A stretch of DNA of 46,055 nt, from positions 1 through 46,055 of the forward strand of contig JANQJU010000091.1 in the NCBI GenBank assembly GCA_028281495.1, in the 5' to 3' direction. Shown here piece after piece: positions 32,396 through 40,810 of this stretch. Source of the DNA: SAR324 cluster bacterium. GTDB taxonomy: Bacteria; SAR324; NAC60-12. The notes beneath the pieces were generated by a model. That model was not told where the DNA came from and searched no databases. It saw nothing but the letters and a program-made list of their open reading frames with translations. Position 1 is the first letter of the stretch. Each line of letters starts with the position of its first letter. The translations under genes were made by a program, and so were the position numbers.

Positions 32396-34375
32396 ATGTA
32401 CGAACTACTGAAAAAGCCTGAAAAAATATTTTTTGACGTCTGTGCCGTCTTCTTAGTGCTGTTTTATGTGTTTTCTTCGGTGATTCAACCGATGGCCACG
32501 CAGTACCACCGCGGCATTTACGTGCTGATCACCTATGTCTTGGTGTTTCTGTTGTACCAATCGCGCTCCCGCATCATGCGAGTGGTGGACTATGGATTGA
32601 TACTCCTGTCGATCCTCAGTGTGGGGTATTGGATGGTGAATTTTGAAGCCATCAATTATCGCACCGGTGCGGAAACGGAATTGGACATGGCGATTGCAGT
32701 CATTGGGGTCCTTATCGGAATTGAATTGGCACGGCGTGTGGTGGGGGTCGTGTTTGTGATCATCGGAGCGGTGATGCTCATCTACGGGGTGTATGGCGAT
32801 TATGCCCCCGACCTCATCTCTCATGCGGGAGCCTCATTTACTGAATTGTGTACGAGCATCTTTTACAAAAGTGACGGTGTGTTTGGCATCATGGCAAATG
32901 TATTGGCCACCTATGTGTTGTTGTTTGTGATCTTCGGAGCCTTTTTAGAAAAATGTGGTGCTCAGAAGTTTTTCATCGATTTCCCACTCGCTGCGGTGGG
33001 GCATAAAGTGGGGGGGCCGGGCAAGGTTTCCGTGATTTCGAGTGGACTCTTCGGTTCCATTTCAGGAAGTGCGATTGCCAATACGGTTTCTACCGGTGCT
33101 TTCACGATTCCAATGATGAAAAAGGCAGGCTTTAAACCCCATGTGGCCGGAGGTATTGAACCAGCCGCTTCGATAGGAGGCATGTTCATGCCCCCTATCA
33201 TGGGAGCAGGGGGGTTCATCATGGCAGAGCTGACGGGTGTTCCTTATTCACAAATCATGCTCGTCGCCATCTTCCCAGCCCTGATGTATTTTTTCAGCGT
33301 GTTCGTCATGGTGCACTACGAAGCCAAGAAGGACAACATTGTCGGGCCAAAGTCTAAAGAAAGCGCGCTTGAGATAGTGAAAAAGGAATGGGTGTATGTG
33401 CTGCCGTTGGTCATCATCACCATCTTGATGCTCACCGGGTATTCACCAGGTTATTCTGCTGTATTGGGATTGGCCGCTTGTATTGTGGTGAGCTTCAAAA
33501 CCAAAGAAACCCGAATTGACCTCACCTTGGCCATTGTGATGGGATTTTTCTTAATGGGAGAAATTCTTTCCTTTTTTGCAGGGCCACAAGCTGCCTCCAA
33601 TGCTGCAGGAGCCACGGAGGTTGACCTGTTGGCAACTCTGAGCGATTGGCTCTCCGGGATCAATTTACTCATCCTGGGAGTGATTGCAGCGTTCATTGTT
33701 TCGGGATTCCGTAAAGATTCGCGTGAAGACAAAATTGCTGAATGGCACGGGTTCCTCAATGCTGCTCGGGCCGGCGCTGAAAGTAGTTTGAAGATCGGAG
33801 CCACCGTAGGTGTGATTGGGATCATTATCGGAGTGCTCACCTTCAGTGGCTTGGTGCTCACCTTTGCCGATATCGTGATCGAACTGGCCGATGGTTCTTT
33901 GTTTTTGACGATCCTCCTCATCGCTCTTGCCTCTTTAGTATTGGGCATGGGCGTTCCGGTGACTGCTGCCTACCTCGTAACGGCGGTGGTGGCAGTCCCG
34001 GCTCTCACGCATTTAGGAGTCAATCAGATTGCAGCTCATATGATTGTGTATTGGCTTTCGCAAGATTCCAATATCACGCCACCTGTCTGTATCGCCGCTT
34101 TTGCTGGAGCTACGATTGCCAAAGCCAATATGTGGAAAACAGCTTTGTCCGCTTTCAAGTTTGCCAAGTTTTTATACTTAGGTCCTTTCTTGTTTGGCTA
34201 CGTTCCGGGTTTTTCCTTGGATGGTAGTACTATGGATATTGTGAAGTCCTTTGTGCTCATCATGCTTGGCACCTATGCGTATTCTTGGTTTCTGAGTGGC
34301 ATTTGGATACGGCCTCTAAAAAATCGAATCATGGGGCGTTCCAAAACGGAAATCAACGGGGCAGTGGATCATTAA
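32396..34375 (+). CDS. TRAP transporter permease, fused 4TM/12TM type
   Basis: A 659-residue inner-membrane protein combining the small DctQ-like subunit (about the first 120 residues, four helices) and the large DctM-like subunit. Typical segments are GVFGIMANVLATYVLLFVIF, the Gly-rich SSGLFGSISGSAIANTVSTG, and IEPAASIGGMFMPPIMGAGG. AALSAFKFAKF-like helices come near the end (KTALSAFKFAKFLYLGPFLF). Fused permeases of this type pair with TAXI binding proteins such as the one just upstream. Uptake is driven by a Na+ or H+ gradient. A hairpin 22 bases after the stop is the likely end of the transcript. Confidence 0.93.
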   Translation: MYELLKKPEKIFFDVCAVFLVLFYVFSSVIQPMATQYHRGIYVLITYVLVFLLYQSRSRIMRVVDYGLILLSILSVGYWMVNFEAINYRTGAETELDMAIAVIGVLIGIELARRVVGVVFVIIGAVMLIYGVYGDYAPDLISHAGASFTELCTSIFYKSDGVFGIMANVLATYVLLFVIFGAFLEKCGAQKFFIDFPLAAVGHKVGGPGKVSVISSGLFGSISGSAIANTVSTGAFTIPMMKKAGFKPHVAGGIEPAASIGGMFMPPIMGAGGFIMAELTGVPYSQIMLVAIFPALMYFFSVFVMVHYEAKKDNIVGPKSKESALEIVKKEWVYVLPLVIITILMLTGYSPGYSAVLGLAACIVVSFKTKETRIDLTLAIVMGFFLMGEILSFFAGPQAASNAAGATEVDLLATLSDWLSGINLLILGVIAAFIVSGFRKDSREDKIAEWHGFLNAARAGAESSLKIGATVGVIGIIIGVLTFSGLVLTFADIVIELADGSLFLTILLIALASLVLGMGVPVTAAYLVTAVVAVPALTHLGVNQIAAHMIVYWLSQDSNITPPVCIAAFAGATIAKANMWKTALSAFKFAKFLYLGPFLFGYVPGFSLDGSTMDIVKSFVLIMLGTYAYSWFLSGIWIRPLKNRIMGRSKTEINGAVDH

Positions 34376-34397
34376 CAATATAATTTTCTCTACACGG

Positions 34398-34433
34398 TGG
34401 AAGACTTCTATATCGATGAAAAGAAGTCTTCCA
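34398..34433 (+). terminator. Stem-loop after the TRAP permease
   Basis: Perfect 11-bp arms TGGAAGACTTC (34398-34408) and GAAGTCTTCCA (34423-34433) around a 14-base loop, 22 bases past the stop. No T-run follows, so it may be an mRNA-stabilising or inefficient terminator. Confidence 0.6.
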
Positions 34434-34531
34434 TTCCTGCCAACAACAGATCACTAGCATCACATAAACTGCTTCATGGGACGAACATGAGGACTCCCTG
34501 CTCCATCCATCGTAAATGAAAATCATTAAGA

Positions 34532-34621
34532 AATAGGGAATCAGTCAGTAGGACATGGGAATTCAGTCAGCACTGAGGAATCGGCAGGATGTGGGAACTC
34601 AGTAGGACATGAGAAATGAAG
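34532..34621. repeat. Degenerate 18-bp tandem repeats
   Basis: AGGACATGGGAATTCAGT (34550), AGGATGTGGGAACTCAGT (34586) and AGGACATGAGAAATGAAG (34604) lie in an 18-bp register, with a weaker unit at 34568. The array ends about 55 bases before the binding-protein gene and may include its promoter or a regulator site. Confidence 0.55.
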
Positions 34622-34674
34622 AGGTAATGGGTTGAGCACCCAATGAACGACAGACAGTTAATGAAGAGGGGATT

Positions 34675-35436
34675 ATGAAGGCATGCATTCTTGTGAGCAT
34701 TCTGTGCATTTGGTTTACTCCCGGTTGGAGTCAAATCAAGGTATTCAAAGGAGATTTTCGTCATCGTCCTCCCCAGATGGTGGTTGGGGAAGACGACCAT
34801 TTTTCAGGACCTTTGAAAGACATTATAGAAGAAGCAGCGGCTCAGATCGGTTACAAGATCCGTTGGCGTTCCGCTCCTTTCGCGCGAAGTTTAAAGGGGC
34901 TACAGACGGGAATTGTCGATATCGTGCCTCGTTTCATCCGAAACGCAGAACGGGAAGCGTTTGCTCATTACTTAGGCCCGATTGGCATGCAGGTCCGCAA
35001 AACCGTTTTTGTGACTCAAAAAAAACAAGGATCCCCAATCACCCGTTATGAAGATCTCTACCCACTTACCGTAGGTGTGAAACGAAAAACGGCGTATTTC
35101 AGTCCGTTCAAAGACGACATCAAGATAACCAAACATGAGGTGGTGGATGATGAAATGCTTGTTCGCATGTTGCAACGACGACGTTTTGAGATTGCCATTG
35201 TGATCGATGTTCCTGCCTTTGAAGAGCATGCGAACAAATTACAATATACGGATTGGCAATACACGCCATACCAACACGTCCAAAAGCAGGGAAACTATTT
35301 TGGGATGTCGAAGATATCAAAGCATGCCCATCTCTATCCACAGTTACAGCAAGTATTGCTCGATATGACGAAATCGGGCCGGGTCACCGAAATCTACAAA
35401 AAATTTGGAGTAAAACCACCAGTGCAGGAACCCTAA
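34675..35436 (+). CDS. Periplasmic amino-acid-type solute-binding protein (SBP_bac_3 family)
   Basis: A 253-residue protein with a signal peptide (about 1-20, ending GWSQ). The fold is that of family-3 periplasmic binding proteins: an N-terminal FSGPLKDIIEEAAAQIGYKI, then WRSAPFARSLKGLQTGIVDI, a hinge YPLTVGVKRKTAYF, and a C-terminal SGRVTEIYKKFG. No ABC permease or ATPase is adjacent. The next gene, after 64 bases, is a chemoreceptor with a very small periplasmic loop. The protein may therefore be a chemotaxis co-receptor rather than a transport component; this is inference from gene order. Confidence 0.85.
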   Translation: MKACILVSILCIWFTPGWSQIKVFKGDFRHRPPQMVVGEDDHFSGPLKDIIEEAAAQIGYKIRWRSAPFARSLKGLQTGIVDIVPRFIRNAEREAFAHYLGPIGMQVRKTVFVTQKKQGSPITRYEDLYPLTVGVKRKTAYFSPFKDDIKITKHEVVDDEMLVRMLQRRRFEIAIVIDVPAFEEHANKLQYTDWQYTPYQHVQKQGNYFGMSKISKHAHLYPQLQQVLLDMTKSGRVTEIYKKFGVKPPVQEP

Positions 35437-35500
35437 GTTGAATTTCATGGAAAAACAGGCAGCGAAAAACCAATGATTTTGATGAATAACAGGAGGCATT

Positions 35501-36895
35501 ATGGCAATTCGTATCGGCACTAAAATGAGTGGTTTGAAAAATATAAAAATTAGCATCGCCACGAAAATCAATGGTCTCAACTTCGTGATGCTTTCTTTGA
35601 TTGCCATCAATGTGGGGGTCGCGATGTACAGCCTTTCTCTCATGCAAGAGAACGCCATTGACATTGCGGATCAAGCGGACATTCTGAGTTCCTATATCAG
35701 CTTTTTGGAGATGCTAGGGAAGGGGGCCTATTCTGACATCGCCCAAGAATTAACCAATGCGATTCTAATCTTAAAAGAAGACACGGTGGTCATTCAAGAA
35801 ACTCAAGAGTTCGCCTTTTGGATTCAGGGCATGCTGTTGATATTCAATTTGTGCTTGGGAACTTTAGCGAGCCTATTCATCAGTTCGAAAATTTCCCGTC
35901 CTTTGAAAGAAACGGCATTGGTATTACATCGCATTGCTAGAGGAGATTTCGCAATGGACGACCTGAAACTGCGTACTCGCGACGAAGTGCAAGAAATGGC
36001 AGAAGCGATGAATGAAATGAAGCATGATCTTTCTGCAATCTTTCGCAACGTGTTAGAAACGGCCGTCTCTTTAGAAAAGTCTTCTCATAAAATGGCCTCG
36101 GCAACCCATATGAGCAGCAATACTGCCAAACAGATCGCTCATGATGCTGAAGAAATGGCCAACTATGCACACATCGCAACAGAAGCAATGGGAGAAATGG
36201 AAACCAGTATGCGGATGGTCAGTGACAGTACCAAGCAGGCTTTGAAATCAGCGGAAATGGTGAACAAACAGGCCGGAGTCGGAGAAGAAGCGGTCGACCA
36301 GACGGTCCAAGCCATGCAGCAGATCGAAGACAGTTCCGACAAAATCGAATCCATCGTTGCGGTGATCACCGACATCACCAATCAGACCAATCTGTTGTCA
36401 TTGAATGCAGCGATTGAAGCTGCCAAGGCGGGGGACATGGGAAAAGGTTTTGCCGTGGTAGCCGATGAGGTTCGCCGTTTAGCAGAACGTTCGGCCAGTG
36501 CGAGTAAGGAAATCTTAGAATTGATTCAAGAAAGCTCAGAGCGGGTGGCCAAAGGAAACACCTTAGTCCAGAACACCGAAAGTGCCTTGGATGAGATCAT
36601 CAGTCATATGCACAAGACCTCGAAGCTGATTTCTTCAATTGCCCGAGCTACCGAAGATCACGAAGAAAAGGGCAACCATATTGTGACTTCCCTCAAGCAA
36701 GTCGATGATGTCAGTGACAGCACAGCGGAGGGGACCAAGAAGTTATCCGAAGTGAGCGAAGGCCTGAAAACCACCGCTGACTCCCTCGAATCAGCCTCGG
36801 TGAATCTGCATTTTTTAGTCCAGCAGTTCAACTTACCCGACTATTGTGGCAATGAATTCGACCCCGAAACCCGCTTAGGCAGCGTGATGCCCTAA
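35501..36895 (+). CDS. Methyl-accepting chemotaxis protein with HAMP
   Basis: A 464-residue receptor. TM1 is at about 26-48, with only about 55 periplasmic residues, and TM2 at about 107-128. HAMP is at about 130-182 (ISRPLKETALVLHRIARGDF, DEVQEMAEAMNEM). The signalling domain has the tip ITDITNQTNLLSLNAAIEAA and GKGFAVVADEVRRLAERS. The small external loop is too short to bind ligand alone, which fits sensing through the adjacent binding protein. GGAGG lies before the ATG. The C-terminus lacks a CheR-tethering pentapeptide. Confidence 0.9.
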   Translation: MAIRIGTKMSGLKNIKISIATKINGLNFVMLSLIAINVGVAMYSLSLMQENAIDIADQADILSSYISFLEMLGKGAYSDIAQELTNAILILKEDTVVIQETQEFAFWIQGMLLIFNLCLGTLASLFISSKISRPLKETALVLHRIARGDFAMDDLKLRTRDEVQEMAEAMNEMKHDLSAIFRNVLETAVSLEKSSHKMASATHMSSNTAKQIAHDAEEMANYAHIATEAMGEMETSMRMVSDSTKQALKSAEMVNKQAGVGEEAVDQTVQAMQQIEDSSDKIESIVAVITDITNQTNLLSLNAAIEAAKAGDMGKGFAVVADEVRRLAERSASASKEILELIQESSERVAKGNTLVQNTESALDEIISHMHKTSKLISSIARATEDHEEKGNHIVTSLKQVDDVSDSTAEGTKKLSEVSEGLKTTADSLESASVNLHFLVQQFNLPDYCGNEFDPETRLGSVMP

Positions 36896-36920
36896 TCCGA
36901 TGGCAGAGCAGTCAGCCCTC

Positions 36921-37862
36921 TCACGAATTTGGGTCGATACCGAGAGCTATCAATTTTTCACGTAGCCGCAAATTCTCTGCTTCCACTTGCTGAGTTTTTT
37001 GCCCAGCCTCGGTTTCCATTCGCTTGGCTTTTTGTTCGGCCTTTTCTTTTTCTTGCTCAGCCTTTGTAAGGGCTTGTTCTGCCTGTGCTAAATCTTGTTC
37101 TGCCTTTGCCAGAGCTTGCTCTGCCTTTTGGGCAGCCTCTTCTCTTTCGCGATTATGCCGTTCAATCGTTGCTTCCCACAAAGCGGCGGTTCGTCGGCTT
37201 TGGTACACTCGTAAATAATCATTTCGATCATGAATATCTTTTAATACTCCCATCGCTTTCTCCATGATTGGGTCTTGTAGACCTTCGGGCAAGTTTTGAT
37301 CGTCTAATGTTTCTCCATAACGGAAAAAGTACAACCACCGGCTCACTTTGTCGGTGATTTGAGTTTCTGTCCACTTGGGAAGTTCTATTATATGCACTGC
37401 TAGTTGGTCACTCAACAACAAACCATCAGCAGGATCGATCAGTTGAAAATGGTGATGGTATCGAGAATTTTCTTCCATCAAAAATAAACAATCGTCCAAC
37501 AGCCAGATGGATTGCGTTGGACATAGCAGTTGATAGTCTTCTCCAGAACGCAACTGCTCTTGATAGATATCGGCTAGATTGTGCAAGATCCGATGCACCA
37601 GATGACGATTCACCCACAGTTGGATATCGATTTGAAACAGCGCTCCATTGGCATCGCGGCATTTGACGTCCACAACACTCAATTTATCAGTCAAAGAGTC
37701 TTTATCGTTGTAAGGATTGAGCAATTCAAGGGAATGGATCTGTTGTGGTCCGCTACGGTGTAAAATGGAGTTGAGAAAGTCTTGAGTCAGATCCAGATTG
37801 GTTTCTTGCCCTAGAATCAATTTTGCACTGAAGTCAACCTTAGGATCAATATGGTAAATCAT
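36921..37862 (-). CDS. Rpn-family PD-(D/E)XK nuclease/transposase-like protein with coiled-coil tail
   Basis: A 313-residue protein. The N-terminus MIYHIDPKVDFSAKLILG and the segment LLNPYNDKDSLTDKL are hallmarks of the Rpn / PD-(D/E)XK transposase-like family. The active-site core is VVDVKCRD (D65) and FQIDIQLW (D79, Q81); the second acid is Asp where most members have Glu (ExQ). Residues about 236-300 are a Glu/Lys/Ala-rich coiled coil of near-7-residue repeats (KAEQALAKAEQDLAQAEQAL), ending REKLIALGIDPNS. Rpn proteins are proposed to promote RecA-independent recombination. It may mark a mobile or rearranged segment. Confidence 0.85.
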   Translation of the reverse strand: MIYHIDPKVDFSAKLILGQETNLDLTQDFLNSILHRSGPQQIHSLELLNPYNDKDSLTDKLSVVDVKCRDANGALFQIDIQLWVNRHLVHRILHNLADIYQEQLRSGEDYQLLCPTQSIWLLDDCLFLMEENSRYHHHFQLIDPADGLLLSDQLAVHIIELPKWTETQITDKVSRWLYFFRYGETLDDQNLPEGLQDPIMEKAMGVLKDIHDRNDYLRVYQSRRTAALWEATIERHNREREEAAQKAEQALAKAEQDLAQAEQALTKAEQEKEKAEQKAKRMETEAGQKTQQVEAENLRLREKLIALGIDPNS

Positions 37863-38066
37863 AGTGGTCCCTTTTTTTCGAAGTCAGGGTTTGCTTAATA
37901 CAAAAAAGGAGGTCTGTATCAATAACCAGGATAGTTGAGATCTTGATGGAAAATAATAGTGAAGCATTTCACAAATTTTTTATTCAAGTCTCGTTGCAGG
38001 GCAAGGTTTTATAAGGGCTGGCAGGGAGAAATTTCTGTCAAGGCAAAAAAGGGCTGTTTCGGAGAA

Positions 38067-38957
38067 TCAAGATTTCGGAACGACAGGAATCACATACTTG
38101 GACTCCTTTCCAAAATCTTCCAGCGTCGTGATGTTTTCAAAGTACTCATAATCATCCCCAACCCCTCGGGTGTACTTTGAATTGGGAAGCCAATAGCCAT
38201 AAACATAATCGATGGTTTTTCCCACGGTATCGGCTTCGACATCAAAAACATGGAATAGGGCGATTTGCTGTTCTGGCAGTTCATAGGAACTCATCCCTTC
38301 TGGTAAAGATTCCAACTTCGTGACTGGAATTCCTGCCATGTATCTCAATTCCGGTTCAGTGAAATTACCGGAGGGACTGATGGTGAGTCCATAATAGGTA
38401 TGCTGGATGCGGTGGGCGACTTTTTCTTGTTGGGCGAGCAGTTTCATCCAGGATTGAAACAGCATGTGACAGTAGCTGTCGTCGGTTCCAAAAGGGGAAG
38501 GAATTTGCGTGTCGAAGCCAATAAGAATTTGCTTCGGTCGATGGATGATCTCAGGTTCCAATTGGATGTCTTGGCGCAGATGATCAAATAAAGCTTCAGT
38601 CAATAAAGGTTTTTCATTCAAACGCACTTCCGGACGCGTCTTCCGAAATGATTTTGGAGATTCCTGAAAGTACGATTTAAACGACCGAGTGAAGGCTTCG
38701 TGTGAGCCAAACCCGACCTCTACGGCAATATCTAAAATGCTTAATTTGCTTTCCAACAACAACTGAGCGGATCGGGTCAATCGACGCCCCCGGATATAAT
38801 TTCCGAGGCTATCTCCCACCCAACTTTTGAAAAGTCGTTGAAAATGCCAAGGCGACATCTCTGAGGATTTGGCCAATGCCAAGACGTTCACCTCCTCTGC
38901 TAAATTCTCCTCAATGTAATTGACCAACTTCTGAATTGTTTCCAAATTCTTATTCAA
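38067..38957 (-). CDS. AraC-family regulator with GyrI-like ligand domain
   Basis: A 296-residue protein. The N-terminal AraC DNA-binding domain (about 8-108) has both HTHs: EVNVLALAKSSEMSPWHFQR and LSILDIAVEVGFGSHEAFTR, the latter followed by the conserved SPKSFRK. The C-terminal half (about 135-296) is a GyrI/AraC_E_bind-like domain (RYMAGIPV, FHVFDVEADTVGKTIDYVYGYWLP, YEYFE), as in Rob-like regulators binding small amphipathic molecules. The start is a TTG with GGAGGT upstream. It is divergent from the MDR oxidoreductase at 39214, its probable target. The start region has been tandemly copied into the shared promoter. Confidence 0.88.
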   Translation of the reverse strand: MNKNLETIQKLVNYIEENLAEEVNVLALAKSSEMSPWHFQRLFKSWVGDSLGNYIRGRRLTRSAQLLLESKLSILDIAVEVGFGSHEAFTRSFKSYFQESPKSFRKTRPEVRLNEKPLLTEALFDHLRQDIQLEPEIIHRPKQILIGFDTQIPSPFGTDDSYCHMLFQSWMKLLAQQEKVAHRIQHTYYGLTISPSGNFTEPELRYMAGIPVTKLESLPEGMSSYELPEQQIALFHVFDVEADTVGKTIDYVYGYWLPNSKYTRGVGDDYEYFENITTLEDFGKESKYVIPVVPKS

Positions 38958-39142
38958 ACCGACCTCCCTTTTTTTGAAATCCGCACAAACTTCTAAATTG
39001 TTTCCAAATTCTTATTCCATCCAATCTCTTTTTTTCTGCAACCCGCACAAACTTCTTATTCCATCCAATTTCCTTTTTTCTGCAATCCGCACAAACTTCT
39101 TATTCCATCCAATTTCCTTTTTTTCTGTAATCCGCACAAATT
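38931..39142. repeat. Tandem repeats derived from the AraC gene's start region
   Basis: A unit starting CTTATTC(A/C)AxxC and ending ATCCGCACAAACTT occurs at 38949, 39011, 39055 and 39099. The last three are spaced exactly 44 bp; the first gap is 62 bp because an extra TTTCCAAATT stretch is included. The first unit covers the AraC start codon and ribosome site, and the others are copies in the promoter region. The open frame through the array on the + strand is not a real N-terminus. Confidence 0.8.
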
Positions 39143-39202
39143 GTCAAAAATGGATTTTTAGTCAGCGGTATCTTGGTTTCATATTCACTGAATCACTCAT
39201 CT

Positions 39203-39209
39203 GGAGAAG
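39203..39209 (+). promoter_or_regulatory. Ribosome binding site deciding the MDR start
   Basis: GGAGAAG, 4 bases before the ATG at 39214. It supports the 320-residue form that begins MKAIKYRAYGPSEM at the normal family start. Confidence 0.75.
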
Positions 39210-39213
39210 TAAT

Positions 39214-40176
39214 ATGAAAGCAATTAAATATCGAGCTTATGGTCCTTCTGAAATGATTGCCATCCAAGAGGTAGAAAAACCTGTTCCCCAAGAAAATGAA
39301 GTTTTAATTCGAATCCATGCATCATCCGTCACCCCCACTGACATTGCGTTTCGCAAAGCCAAACCCTTTATCACTCGATTTTTCAGCGGATTGTTCAAAC
39401 CCAACTTCATCCCTGGTTTTGAGTTTTCGGGAGAAGTGGAAGCCGTTGGGAAGGACGTGGATGCTTACCAAATTGGAGATCGGGTCTTGGGACTTTCTGC
39501 TAAAAACTCGGGAACTCACGCGGAATATCTTTGCCTCCCTGCGAATGCAGTCATGGCAAAGCATCCTGACAATTTATCACACGAGCATGCGGTCGGGATT
39601 TGTGATGGAGCTTTGACGGCGCTGGTCTTTTTAAAGACTCAGGCGAAGCTACAAAGCAATCAGCGCATCTTGATCAACGGTGCCTCTGGAGCGGTTGGGA
39701 GTTATGGTGTTCAACTGGCTAAGCATTGGGGAGCTCACATCACAGCGGTTTGTGGGCCTTCCAATGTCGAATGGGTTTCTCAATTGGGAGCCGATCAAGT
39801 GATTGACTACACCCAACACGATTTCACTCAGGTGGAAGGAACCTATGATGTGATTTTTGATGCGGTTGGTAAGAGCTCTTTTTCAAAATGTAAAAAACGT
39901 CTGGCATCCAACGGCATGTATCTCACCACCGTGCTTTCGATGCCTATTTTATTTCAGATGTTCTGGACCCAATGGTTCCATCGGAAAACAGCACGTTTTG
40001 TTGCCACGGGTTTGCAACAAACTCAGGAAAATTTGCAGTACCTTCTATCCCTAGTGGAAATGGGGGCTTTGACGCCTTCCATTGATCGAATTTACCCTCT
40101 GCACGAAGTCCGTCAGGCACATCAATATGTGGAGCAAGAGCACAAACGCGGCAACGTCGTCTTACGAATCGCTTAA
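39214..40176 (+). CDS. NAD(P)-dependent alcohol dehydrogenase / quinone oxidoreductase (MDR family)
   Basis: A 320-residue zinc-less medium-chain dehydrogenase. The N-terminal GroES-like domain has VLIRIHASSVTPTDIAFRK and PGFEFSGEVEAVG. The Rossmann fold has ILINGASGAVGSYGVQLAKH at about 145-165, then GADQVIDYT. It is full length, unlike the truncated relative at 124. The divergent AraC-type regulator probably controls it, perhaps in response to a toxic aldehyde or quinone; substrate unknown. The gene after it follows 14 bases downstream on the same strand. Confidence 0.87.
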   Translation: MKAIKYRAYGPSEMIAIQEVEKPVPQENEVLIRIHASSVTPTDIAFRKAKPFITRFFSGLFKPNFIPGFEFSGEVEAVGKDVDAYQIGDRVLGLSAKNSGTHAEYLCLPANAVMAKHPDNLSHEHAVGICDGALTALVFLKTQAKLQSNQRILINGASGAVGSYGVQLAKHWGAHITAVCGPSNVEWVSQLGADQVIDYTQHDFTQVEGTYDVIFDAVGKSSFSKCKKRLASNGMYLTTVLSMPILFQMFWTQWFHRKTARFVATGLQQTQENLQYLLSLVEMGALTPSIDRIYPLHEVRQAHQYVEQEHKRGNVVLRIA

Positions 40177-40190
40177 TTGGAGGGGGGAAC

Positions 40191-40775
40191 ATGGAATCCA
40201 TTTTGATCGGATTTATTCTCCTGGGCATTATTGGCTACGGAGACCGGGATCGAGATACATTTGAAATCGGAAAAGTGTACTTTACAGAGAACGAGATGGC
40301 CGAAACGCCAGAATGGAATGATCGATTTGAAAAGGTCGAGGGCAACTCTCTAGGCTCCAGAGACTTCTTCCAGCTTTCCAATCATTTTCGGGTTGGATAT
40401 GCGAGCTACCTCTTCCATCTCAGTGAGAAAGAAAACGCCACCAACGATGAACTTTCGCAATTTGGAGGCTATGCGGGGGTGATGTTGGAATACAATCTGG
40501 AATCGTTTTTTTCGTTGGGAGCCGTGATTGGGGGAGGAACCAGCGTCACTGAATTCAAATCCGAAACGGAGTCTAATGAAAAGGAACAAAATTATTTTGG
40601 TTTGGCCAGTCCTTACGTGACGGTGGGCTTTCCCATTTCCCAAGGAGTGGACCTCCTCCTCACGGCTTCAGGATACGTATTATCCGAACCCGCAGAAACC
40701 ATTGATGGGCAAGGAACTGGCTATGAACCACCCAAACTCCTGGGCCACAAAATAGGATTGGAAATTGTTTGGTAA
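40191..40775 (+). CDS. Putative small outer-membrane beta-barrel protein
   Basis: A 194-residue protein with a short hydrophobic start (ILIGFILLGIIGYG) and several amphipathic strands rich in Gly and aromatics (GGYAGVMLEYN, FFSLGAVIGGGTSV, SPYVTVGFPISQGVDLLLTA). It ends IGLEIVW, an aromatic last residue as in many barrel proteins. A classical signal peptidase site is not clear: the hydrophobic stretch is followed by DRDRD. GGAGGGGG precedes the ATG. I do not recognise a specific family, so outer-membrane placement is a suggestion. It converges with the Roc protein gene. Confidence 0.55.
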   Translation: MESILIGFILLGIIGYGDRDRDTFEIGKVYFTENEMAETPEWNDRFEKVEGNSLGSRDFFQLSNHFRVGYASYLFHLSEKENATNDELSQFGGYAGVMLEYNLESFFSLGAVIGGGTSVTEFKSETESNEKEQNYFGLASPYVTVGFPISQGVDLLLTASGYVLSEPAETIDGQGTGYEPPKLLGHKIGLEIVW

Positions 40776-40810
40776 GCTTGGACCAAACAACCACTCAGGC
40801 TTCTTGAAAT

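Noticed and set aside
38974..39213. Eighty-residue N-terminal extension of the MDR oxidoreductase
   Set aside because: It translates the 44-bp non-coding repeats; the family start and a ribosome site lie at 39214.
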